Positions 55,108 to 64,000 of a stretch of DNA of 64,000 bases are shown here, one piece after another (the first letter of the stretch is position 1; each line of letters opens with the position of its first letter). This DNA is from Immersiella caudata (taxonomy: Eukaryota > Ascomycota > Sordariomycetes > Sordariales > Lasiosphaeriaceae). The stretch lies in contig JAULSU010000005.1 in NCBI GenBank assembly GCA_030512335.1, forward strand, positions 930,001 to 994,000, in the 5' to 3' direction. The position numbers were made by a program, and so were the translations under genes. The notes below the pieces were generated by a model. That model was not told where the DNA came from and searched no databases. It saw only the letters and a program-made list of their open reading frames with translations.

Positions 55108-56542
55108 CTAGCGCTGCTTCCCCCCTGCCCAGACCCTCGGGTCTTCGGAATGTGCTTCGCCGACATATGTGTCGGGCACGTTTGAGTCACTCCTCCAGAT
55201 CCTGGCAAAGGCTACGCCATGCTCATCCACCCAAGCGCGGAACATACCACCACAGTTGAAGTCTTGCAGGATGTTAGACCTAGTCTCCACGATTTTCCCA
55301 TCGCTGTCTCGAACTACGACGGATTCGATCCCGATGATGCCGCCTTCTCCCTCGCCAGTCTTGCCCCAGCGGTCACCGGCACTCCGCTGAAGCTCACCCG
55401 CAGGGCCGGTCACCTTTGTCACCGCCACAGCCGACGGAAGTGCCGAGAATCTGGCAATCGAGCCCACCGTCCTTGCGGCCGCAGTCCGCAGAAACGAATC
55501 CCCGTTCCCCGTCCCGGACACGGCAACAGAGCGGGTTGTTACAAGCGACGGCCGTATATTCGGAACGGGTGCATACACAAAAGGCGATGGCAAACAATCC
55601 GCAACCAACCCCTTCAAACTCTCCGACAGCATCACCGACGGCCCAGAACTCTCCTTCCACCTCTGACCCGTCGGATCCCCCTCCTCCACCCACTCCTCCG
55701 CCCAAAACCCGGCCCCGACCGTCGGCGTATCGCCAATGCGCCCCGTCAGCTTGTTCGTCAACCCGCCCGTGCTCGTCGCGCAGCACGTCACCCCCTCCGC
55801 ATCCAGCGCTACCGCACCGCACGTCCCCTGCGGGAGATACTCCTCTGCGCTCCACGTCGCCAGCCCATACCCCTCCTTTTCCCTCTCCAGCCCCCTGATA
55901 TGTTCATCCCACCGCCTCTGCGTGAAGAAGTAACTCGGCTCGACCATCTCCAGCCCGTACCGCTCTGCTAGCGTCTCCGCTGCCGCGCCGTGCAGCTGCG
56001 TGTGGCCCTGTGCGGAGGGCACGTTTAGACCGTGTGTGCCGGTTCGAGGGGCGAGGTCGGCGTCGCCGTGCTCGAGGATGTGGCGCGCGAGGAGGATGGG
56101 GTTGCGCACGCGTCGCAGGCCCATTACGCCTACGGCGCGCTTGGAGAAGTTGCGGGTTACCATTACGCTAGCTTCGAGCTCGTTGATTCCGTCCCGAGTA
56201 AAAACGGCACCGTGCCCGCTGTTGAAGAGGGGGTTGTCTTCGAGAAGGACGACAGCGAAGGTTGCGGTTTCGAGGGCGGTGGGGAAGGGGCTGCTGCTGG
56301 CATTGTCGCGCGGGGAGGGCGTGTGCATGTAGGTGTGGGTTTTTGAGACCTGAGAGCAGGGTGTGTTAGAGTATGCTGAGTTTTGGAGGGTTTGGGGAAC
56401 TCGCAATGGTGAGGAGGGAATCTCGGAATTCCTTGTATCGTTCTGGTGATAAGCTCGCGGGGGTGATGTTGCCCGCCCCGCCGTGGATGATCACTCGCGG
56501 TTTGACCGCGGGAGAGGTGGGTCGTTGCGGTTTGTAGTCCAT
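55108..56542 (-). CDS. threonine-type asparaginase (Ntn hydrolase family)
   Basis: Two exons, 56405-56542 and 55108-56349, give 459 aa from the ATG of MDYKPQRPTSP; an in-frame ATG at 56617 would add 25 residues. Exon 1 carries IIHGGAGNI, the conserved start of family T2. NPLFNSGHGAVF follows in exon 2, and the autocleavage site is GTCGAVALD with the catalytic Thr at about 222, then TSTGG and TGRIGDTP, which line the active site. Such enzymes hydrolyse L-asparagine or isoaspartyl peptides after self-processing into two chains. The 55-nt intron begins GCGAGT, not GT: a GC-AG intron is required to join exon 1 (LLTI) to VSKTHTY in frame, and a CTAAC branch is present. The C-terminal part is longer than the minimal family. 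Confidence 0.9.
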
Positions 56543-57368
56543 GTCGGCGATCGATCCAGCCTTGGTCTGGGCAAGGTATTGGGTTCTGGGGAGCGCGCAA
56601 TTGAAGAGACAAACCATCACCGCCGCTGTTGCAACATGCAGGCCACGACAAAGTGGGCGTTATCTTATCGGGCGGCTGCGGCTGCGACTGCCGTCGGGAG
56701 AGCGCCTGCCGCTTGGACGGTTCTCCGGCACCAGCTTCCGGTTCTATCTCTGCAGGTCTCGATGAGATCACTCCTCGAGAGTGAACCACATACAACACAT
56801 ACCAACATGGTTCTCAAAGTTTCCTTTTGACGCATGCCGATCCCACTTGTTGGAATATGCATTGCTTCTCGCCAGCCACCAACATGCGCCGCATACTGCA
56901 GAGGCTTCGACACGAGCCAACGCGCCGAGCATCCAGCTCAGACACAGCTGTTCCGCAACGTCATGACGGCCAAAGTACAAATATATCCCCTTCTTGTTCC
57001 TTCGATATGGCTTCTTGCTTGTTGGAACCCCGGTCGCCGTTCCGTTGAACCCTCGAATCCAGCTCGCCTCCTAGCCCGAGGTGCCACTCTTTACCCACTT
57101 CTTTCGGCCGTTGAAGCCACCGCGCCTTGCGAAGATGAGGACCGAGCATGTGTTGTTTCTACACATTGCCCCCCGGTTTTGCAACGGCCTGTTCCTGTGT
57201 TTTGGGCCACAAGGTATTTTTTCTCCGTGCGTTTTCTCGGATGTTCTCAAGGGACGGGACGGGTGGCTAGGCCCCTCATCTCATCGTTTCCCGAGTCCCC
57301 ACAGCACGCACCGCGACCCGCAATACGAGACTGCTTCTCCCTGACATGGCTCACGCGCCAACAATGAC
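56543..57368. other. divergent intergenic region, no gene recognised
   Basis: Between the asparaginase (minus) and the DUF4185-like gene (plus). Presumed promoters only. Confidence 0.5.
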
Positions 57369-58736
57369 ATGCTTCCCAAGCGATGGGTTAATGTTGCTCC
57401 TCGCCGCCTGCTACTGCGACGAATGAGTTGGCGCTGGGTACTCGTGCGCGTTTTACTGACCTTGGCTGTTTTCTGCGCAGCTCCCCTTTGGCTAGTTCCG
57501 GAGCCCGTCACGCAGCTGATCGGGGACGTGGACAATACGCAATCATTCGGCGTGAACCCCATTGAGCTCGCATTGGTTGAGAAGCTCGGTTACCAAACCG
57601 CCTGCAACAGCTGTAGCCATCGGGACCTGGGCTTCACGGGGAAGGTAGGCGGGAATTGGTACTCTGTCTGGGCAGACACGCTTTGGGCCGCCCCTGGAAT
57701 TGTCGACCCCGAAAGAGACACACCCGGCTTCCATGGCATGGTCCGCAGCTCTGTGTCTCTCCTTACCGACGATCCCTTGCAAGTAGTGGACCTCAACCTG
57801 AACAATGACTGGCCCGTTCCACATCAACAGCCCTTTATTCCCTTCAACGAGGACTGGGGGGAATCGAGCCGCACGGCCTTTGGCGGCGCCAGCCTCTGTG
57901 AGGTAGACGGTGAGTCTGCAACCGCTGCAGTCTACATTCTCGTTGTATGAGCACCCAGCCTTCGCCATTCGGGCTTGCTTGTTTGCTGACAAGTCAGAAC
58001 GCCTTCGAACCCGATCTCGTCGGCGCCGGCGTCGCCAAGGTCCAAGTCGTCAACGGCACTCCCACGGTCACACAGCGATTCGGCCCAAAAGGATATTGGT
58101 GGGATGCCACTACCACCCCACACTACGTAGGTTATCTTCTCTATCTTTCCCAAGGAGGAACGTACTCATCTTCGATACAGGGTGACAAATTCTCATACCG
58201 AGATGAGCGCTCAGATTACATCTACATCTGGGGTGGTCCCCCGAATCGCTACACCGGGTGGCTCGAGGGAGGCTACATCTATCTCGCGCGTGTCAAAGCA
58301 GCTGATGCTTTCGACTTGTGCAAGTACGAATACTGGTGGGGCTGTCAGCAAGGCTGGAAGCCTGAAGTCTTGACGACCTTCACGACGGAGACGGCAGCGC
58401 TATGGGGAACAGGACAGGGCCAGATTGTGTGGAACGAGTACTACGGATGCTACATCATGGTGCACTTGGGAATTGGTGAGACCCGTGCCCCTTTTTCTCG
58501 CACCGGCCTCAAGATATTGACAACACTCAGCCGGCGTCACTCTGTACATGCGAACCGCAAAGTCCCTCGAAGGGCCATGGACCCCTGATCTCGAGATTTA
58601 CACGACAACTCCTATAGATGACGGGTTGGTGTACGCCGGTGTCGCACATCCATACCTCGATTCGTCTGGAAAGTCGCTGGTGGTGTCTTTTACCAACAAC
58701 AACCGCATCGAGGTTGTGAAGGCGTGGTTCAAATAG
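57369..58736 (+). CDS. DUF4185-like secreted or membrane-anchored protein
   Basis: Four exons, 57369-57944, 57998-58126, 58181-58475 and 58531-58736, give 401 aa. An N-terminal hydrophobic segment (VLVRVLLTLAVFCAAPLWLV) may be a signal peptide or anchor. It is followed by TQSFGVNPIE, GNWYSVWADTLW, RDERSDYIYIWGG and LYMRTAKSLEGPW, which resemble beta-propeller proteins of the DUF4185/glycosidase-like type; the enzymatic role is unproven. Introns are 53-55 nt; the second (54 nt, GTAGGT to ATACAG) is a multiple of three and open, so it is called on the motif it restores (PHYGDKFSYRDE). The ATG at 57424 (MSWRWVLVRVLL) is an alternative start closer to the hydrophobic segment. Confidence 0.85.
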
Positions 58737-58849
58737 CATAACGTCCCGGTCTCGTCAACACATACCCGGCCCGTTTGAGCTCACTTCTCAATCAGCATGC
58801 AACCACTCTAACCCGTCATGCCAACAATTTCCCTTGACTACCGCCAAGG

Positions 58850-60577
58850 TCACACGCTCAGCGTATTGAGACGCAGGAGAACCTGTGCAGTCAGCACGTA
58901 AAGCCACTGAAGGGCGTGTGACTAAGCGATCTCACCTTTTCGATGTATCTCACGCCAACGCATATGCCGTCGTCGTCTTCAAACTCTGTTTCATCTCCAA
59001 AGTCGGCGTTTTCTGGGTCCAAGCACGTCAAACATGTCTCGACAATTTCAGCGTACTTGTTTCCCATGGTCTGGCGCAACTCTTTTCTAGCAAGAGACAA
59101 TAACAACTCTTTTCCGAGCTCTTTTAGCTGGTGTGCAGCTCGTGGGCCATGCTTCTCAGAGACTTCAAGGTGGTCGGCGAGGGATGGGGAGCCGCCAGTA
59201 TCGGGGTACTCAACGAAGCTCCTCCACAACCCAACTTCCAGCAAGCACACGCCCAAGCTGTAAATGTCGTGCTGCATGATATAGTCCTCCCTGGGGCTGG
59301 AGCCTTGCCGCGATGGGTGGCGGTACAGATTTCTCTCGACGGCATCATCGCCAGTCCTGTGAGTCCTGCCTTCTTCTCTCCTGAAGTTCTCGAACCCGAC
59401 GAGGAACACAGCCTGCCTCGCGGTTGCTGCAGCAGTACCCCCCGGGTGCGAAAAGCACATGAAAGCCTCAGGGCGCACATTCTTGTGGACAAACCCAAAG
59501 GTGTGCACGTAACTGACGGACTTTGCGATGGCCTGGGCGATGTCGAGTCGGTCCGTCAACGATTCGGGCAGAGCCGTGGCGGTCAGGAGTTCCCGCAGAG
59601 TCCTGGGATGCGCGAGGTCGGTAGGCGTCCGGAATACCAAGGTGAAGACAACGTTCGGCACCGGCCCTGAGGTGTCCCGCTCGGTCACGAATCCCTTGCA
59701 GCTCAACAAGCCAAAGGTGTTGGGCTCATCATGTTGAAGCTTCCGCGCCAGGTCTCTTGTGTCCTTCTTAATTATCTGGTACTTAGACGCTGGTTCGCAT
59801 CGGATCTGGTTCAGGACGTAGGCGGCCACATCCCCGTTCGAGTAACATCTCTCGGCCAAAAAGATAGAGTCAGAGTGAGGGACAGGAGTCAAGCTCATCT
59901 TTGACAGCTCTTCGGCTTTCAGGCTCATTCCTCCGCCACCAGCAGACCCTGCCAGAGACAGCTCTTCAAGCCCCGCTCGGATGGTAACAGTTGAGGGAAT
60001 GGAGACAGCGGTAGTGGCTGTGAACTCGCTGTCGTCTTCTGGGGCATCGAGAGCCGCATCGACCTGAGGATCTGCAATCTTCATGAGCAAAAACCACGAT
60101 TGATCAGCCGTTCTTTGCCAGACTTCCAGGTCCTCGATGGCTTTGTCGAGGTTGTCCTTCTGCAAGGCGAACTTGAGTTTCTTGGGGGCAATCTCGAAGC
60201 CTCCGCTGGCTACCCCGAATGTGTCTGAGCGAGGCTTGACAAGGCGTCTTAGGATCAAGGTGACGATCTGGAGCTTGCTGAGAAAAACTCGAAGGGTTTG
60301 CTCATAGACCTCACGATGTTCCTCCTCCATCATGTGGTGGACTCGTCGCAGGAAGTTGAGCTGATGAGTGAGGCGGAGCCAGCCATTGTCGAGTCGAAGG
60401 ACGCGCTCGGCGATTTCAGCATCAGCATGTCTTAACGATGAGCACACTGCTCTCAGTTCTTTTCCATATCTGAACAGGAGTCAGCGCTTGGCGAGTTTGG
60501 GCGGGCATCAAGCTCTGTGCCTACTTGAAACAGAGGTCAACTGTTGCGAAGAGGCCGAGGGCAAGCTCAACAGACAT
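58850..60577 (-). CDS. HeLo-like domain plus pseudokinase protein
   Basis: Three exons, 60525-60577, 58936-60469 and 58850-58882, give 539 aa; introns of 55 and 53 nt close in phase, and the last exon encodes only VLLRLNTLSV. The N-terminus (MSVELALGLFATVDLCFKYG, then SSLRHADAEIAERVLRLDNGWLR cut by helix turns) resembles the helical HeLo/HET-S-like domains of fungal cell-death proteins. From about residue 200 on there is a kinase-like fold: SVSYVHTFGFVHKN with RPEAF replaces the catalytic HRDxKPxN loop (HKNVRPE, no Asp), and GFENF stands where DFG would be. The activation and aPE regions are recognisable (YRHP...DIYSLGVCLLEVGLW). It is therefore probably catalytically dead. Four-helix bundle plus pseudokinase is the layout of animal and plant MLKL; homology here is inference. 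Confidence 0.82.
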
Positions 60578-61922
60578 GGCTCCCGCTGAAATCCGAACGC
60601 TCTTTCTTGAGACCGAAGTCGGGTCGAACAAGAAGTTGCGAAGATGGGCTGGAATTCCACAATTTCTGTCTCGTCGTGCCCACACGATGTTAGGCATTGC
60701 AGGTTTCACGTGAGATCTGCAGGAGAAATTCCCCATTCGGCAACACAGCCACTACCTCTACTGCAGCTTCGACGAGCTGATCGTGTGGCTCGGTTCCCTC
60801 ATGCAGGCAGGGTCCTGGGGAGCGCCAATTGGCCAAGCCCTCTTCAGCCATCCCACAGCTGTGGTCGAAACAGGACAGGGGGGATGCGGAGTTGGATTCC
60901 CCGCCAATCCTCGAACATTCACTCCATCCTCGCTCACAAAATCATTCACCCCTTTGGTTGGGGGAAGGGGCCTGATTGCCGGGCGTCACCGCAGCCTTGA
61001 ACAAAGCCAAAGCAATCCAGCATTCAGCGGCCCAGCTTGCCGAAAATAGTAGTTAGGTTAAGCAAAGGTGGAAGATGCTCATCATTTTAGCAGGGCTTGT
61101 GTGGAGGAAGATGCTTCTTAATGAATAGAGGTTGTTAATGAGGAAGAAAATTGTAACACGGAAGGGGGAGAGGGGGTAAGAGGTGGTTATATCCTGGCTC
61201 AAGGTTTGATTTGCTAGCTTGCCAGGCCCTCGTTGAGGCCATTTAGACGCCGATAAAGCCACCTTCAGGATAGCAACATGCTTCGAAACCCCAAAGTGGA
61301 TGTTTAGCCACGATGTCTGCCTGGGCAAAGACGCTGTTAGAGAGGAATATGATGAAGGCGTTCTGACGCATCACTATGAATAACAGCTATGGGAACGAAG
61401 AAGAACCTACTCTTAGTATTTCCTGTAAAAACCCTGTTCCGCCAGTGAGAGCCGCAGCGCAAGCGCCTCGCTCACCATCTAGCCAAACCAATGGTTTGTA
61501 ATGGCCGGCCTCCCTATTTTGGATCACCTGGAACTGCTTCTTTGGCCTTTGACAAGGCAGTGTGCCTTATTGTAGTTCCCAAAAAGACCCTTTGTCGGCC
61601 ATCAGCAGAGCATGCAACGAAGCGCCTGATGTGGTGACTCCGTTTACCAGCACTCCCATGCGTCATGTTAGCAGTAAATGAACGCAGAAGATACGATAAG
61701 CCGTCGATCGTCCGAACTCAAGAAAGGTAGAGATATATCTTATCACACGTGACCTTGGAGTTGGGTTTGCAGAGGGCTCCCAAACTGTGCGTTTTGTCCA
61801 TTCCTCTCCCACAATCTTCAGATCGCGAACCACCACTGCCGGGACGGTACTACTGGCCGACAGCTTTGGGCTCTGTATTCGATTTTCTGCCGCTGCTAAA
61901 CCAGATCGGAAATTTGCCCAAA
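60578..61922. other. intergenic, no gene recognised
   Basis: The 61050-61400 stretch is relatively AT-rich. No supported frames. The 3' end holds the presumed promoter of the small gene at 61923. Confidence 0.5.
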
Positions 61923-62604
61923 ATGCCTTCCTTCAATTCTCTCCTTCCACCCTGGCGCGACACCGCCACCGAAACAATCACGATCCGCCAGAATCTTGTG
62001 GATTCAGAGCGCAACGAGATGGCCGTCGAGAAGAGCGATGTCGTGAACCGTCAGTAGCCTTGTGGCGCCACCCTTTCCCTGACCCTCAATCCGTACCTAC
62101 TCGAAGGTGATCTAAATGGAAATGCTAGGCGTCCTGCGCAAGCAACACAAAGATGCCGCCTTCGACCTCGTCATCCGCCCTTCGTTCGGCCGCTCCATCC
62201 TCGCCAAGAGCTCAGCGATCTCTTCCGATACACTTCCTCTCGAGATTCTCGCTGCTATCGAGGAGAGCAAGAGAAACCGCATGGCGGCGTTCTTTAGCTT
62301 CGCTATGCAATTCAACGCTCAGCGCGCGGAGCAGAAGGCCAAGCTCAGTGCTCAGCGCGCGGAGCAGAAGACCAAGCTCAACGCTCAGCGCGCTGCCCAG
62401 CTCCGCGCTATCATGGACCATGCGGCTAATTTCCGCAAGCTGGGGTACATCCTGAGAGCGCAGTATCCGGTCTCCCCGTTCGTCAAGGGTGTCTCCATCG
62501 CGGCTTCTCTCGCCGGCGCCGCCGGAGTTGGCCTCGCGATATGGAACCGCCGCGAGAGCGCAAGCAAGCGCACCCACAGTACGTCTTTGAATAAGGCCAG
62601 CTAG
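61923..62604 (+). CDS. small coiled-coil protein with one membrane segment
   Basis: Two exons, 61923-62049 and 62129-62604, give 200 aa. The ATG at 61923 (CCAAAATGCC) starts MPSFNSLLPPWRD. The 79-nt intron has GTCAGT, a TCTAAAT branch and CTAG, and joins DVVNR to VLRKQHKDAAFDL in phase. Exon 2 has a short tandem repeat (AQRAEQKAKLS, AQRAEQKTKLN, AQRAAQLRAI) forming a likely coiled coil, then a predicted membrane segment (GVSIAASLAGAAGVGLAIW) and a basic tail. I do not recognise a family. A GTACGT donor just before the stop and a TTTCATTGAGCAG acceptor at about 62637-62649 offer an alternative last exon (ending HAATEHSA). Confidence 0.65.
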
Positions 62605-63451
62605 AAAAGAGAGAGAGAGCCGATTGTTAATTTTTTTTTCATTGAGCAGTCCCTATCCATGCTGCTACGGAGCATTCCGCTTAGGCTCGATGCTATCCCA
62701 CCTGCAGCATACCCTTCAACTGCTTCCCGACAGCTCTACAGCTCATAATAGGTCTGACAGCTCGCGACGGGCTGTTCGCTAGCGACAGACCAATGGTTCA
62801 TGCTCCGTAGGGAAAGGGAGCGTTCTCTAATGAGTAGCCCGGTATGGAAATGGGGCAAAGGTAAGAAGGCCAATCTCTCTATCGTCTTTAGATCAAAACA
62901 CCGGCCATGTTTCTAACGTCAGGGTCACGACAAGTCCGAGGATGACAGCTTTGTGAGAAGAGAGGTTGCCTTGGTACTCAGGTCGTTACAAATTCATCCA
63001 TAATCCACTCTAATAAACCTGTGTCCAGCGATTTGAACTTGGCGCGGTTAATGTTGACGCCTACAATTCCAACCTTTATGGCGTTGTGCGCTAGGATCTT
63101 GATCGGGCCTAGGGCTCTTTTCATCTAATCTCAGTGGCGCGCACCCCGGGGGCCACCCCGCATTCCAGCCATGAGTTAGGCCTCGTAGTTGCCTTACACT
63201 TCTTTTCTTCAGTACAAAGTCCACTGTGAGTCTTCTGTATCCACAGGGCAAAAGCCATGAGTTGATTAGGATTCCTAGGGCGGCGGTACTGTCTTTGAAA
63301 ATAGGAACTTGAAGAGAGAACTTGATAATAACAGGCTATTCTGACATTCCAGATAAACCTTCAACCCCGCCGTTAAATACACCACTGCTGCTGCCATTGC
63401 CTATCTCTGCCTATCACAAGATCCCATCACCTACGCGTCTGCGCTACTGTC
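62605..63451. other. intergenic, no gene recognised
   Basis: No supported gene; the 3' part is the upstream flank of the decayed oxygenase gene. Confidence 0.5.
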
Positions 63452-64000
63452 GATTCCACTGCGAACATCAACCCCGTCGTGTACTGGGCCGGCAAGCTGC
63501 TGGCCCTCAAGGAGCGGGCCCTCCTCTACTCCGTGGACGACCCCGATACCCTCAAGACCCTCTGTTGGACTCCCTGAGGGGAAAAAAAAGGAAAAAAAAG
63601 GAAAAAAAACGGAAACCTTCAGCGCCCAACTCCAACATCGAGCCGTACACCGAAGAGCTCTTCGTCCTTGGCTAGGTACGAGACCGAGGGTCTCTCGGCT
63701 CCGACAGCCACCATTGGGAGTACAACCGATCCTGCCTCGTAACCTTCATCGTCGCCCCCCCCCCCCTCCCCCTCCGCCGCGAGCTTCGCCCCGCAGATGG
63801 GCTGCCTATCCCGCCAGCGGGATGATTACCATAGCGACGTTCTCAAAGCCTAGCGGCGCGGGTCCGAAGATCTTTGAACCGGGACACAATGCCGTTGTTG
63901 AGGAGCCCATCTTTGTCCCTCGGAGGGAGGACAGCCCCGAGGGTGACAGCTGGGTTTTAGCCACGGTGCAGAGGCTAGACATGAGCCGGAGCAATTTGGT
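63452..64000 (+). pseudogene. carotenoid oxygenase (RPE65-like) remnant, runs off the window
   Basis: Fragments in order match the carotenoid cleavage oxygenase family: NINPVVYWAGKLLALKERA followed by DDPDTLKT, then TGA at 63575-63577. An A-rich insert (three GGAAAAAAAA-type units) follows, then IEPYTEELFVLG and TAG. After a frame change, and a C-rich tract near 63757-63775, come KIFEPGHNAVVEEPIFVPR and EDSPEGDSWVLATVQRLD at the window edge. Family enzymes use a His-bound iron to split carotenoids or stilbenes. None of the four iron-binding histidines can be placed in the surviving pieces, and the stops and shifts argue against function. Sequencing error in the homopolymer tracts could exaggerate the damage but would not explain everything. 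Confidence 0.7.

Noticed and set aside
1..64000. CRISPR arrays, rRNA genes and telomere repeats
   Set aside because: No regularly spaced direct repeats, no rRNA signature blocks and no TTAGGG arrays were seen.

Overview
The window reads as genomic DNA of a filamentous ascomycete (Pezizomycotina, probably Sordariomycetes). The evidence is short introns (about 45-90 nt) with GTRAGT-type donors and CTAAC-type branch sites, a HET-domain protein, a NACHT protein, a HeLo-like/pseudokinase protein, a CBM18 mucin-like wall protein, mitochondrial TIM17, and a decayed pogo/Fot1-class transposon with changes of the kind caused by repeat-induced point mutation (RIP). There are no bacterial-type operons, CRISPR arrays or rRNA genes.

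Layout. (1) 0.6-3.3 kb: a three-exon MscS-type mechanosensitive channel with an EF-hand, whose 3' end is duplicated in tandem just downstream, followed by a dead isoprenylcysteine-methyltransferase-like gene (4.1-4.7 kb). (2) 4.7-27.4 kb: a gene-poor accessory block. Its only intact genes are four related zinc-finger proteins, all on the minus strand (6.1, 13.1, 16.7 and 22.3 kb). They share a C-x4-C-x14-H-x5-C finger preceded by a second, variable finger. The block also holds a 2.39 kb pogo-like element (45-bp terminal repeats, TA target duplication, ruined transposase, nested insertion with GC-rich hairpins), a 227-bp MITE and a broken TPR gene. (3) 27.4-36.8 kb: two short-chain dehydrogenases, a second copy of the MITE, a HET-domain protein, and decayed or uncertain loci. 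(4) 36.9-62.6 kb: dense genes. These are a seven-exon NACHT/C2H2 protein divergent from a ten-exon SNF2/RAD5-like helicase, a CBM18 Thr-rich secreted protein, a small secreted protein, a DUG2-like WD40/M20 peptidase, TIM17, a threonine-type asparaginase, a DUF4185-like protein, a HeLo-like/pseudokinase protein, and a small coiled-coil membrane protein. (5) 63.45 kb to the end: a decayed carotenoid-oxygenase gene that runs off the window.

Themes. Three genes belong to families tied to fungal self/non-self recognition and regulated cell death (HET at 29 kb, NACHT-zinc finger at 37-40 kb, HeLo-like/pseudokinase at 59-60 kb). The least familiar content is the local zinc-finger family in the transposon-scarred block; I cannot match it to a named family. 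Exon models were built by hand from splice signals, reading-frame phase and family resemblance. Phase closure was checked for every multi-exon gene, but no transcript evidence was available.
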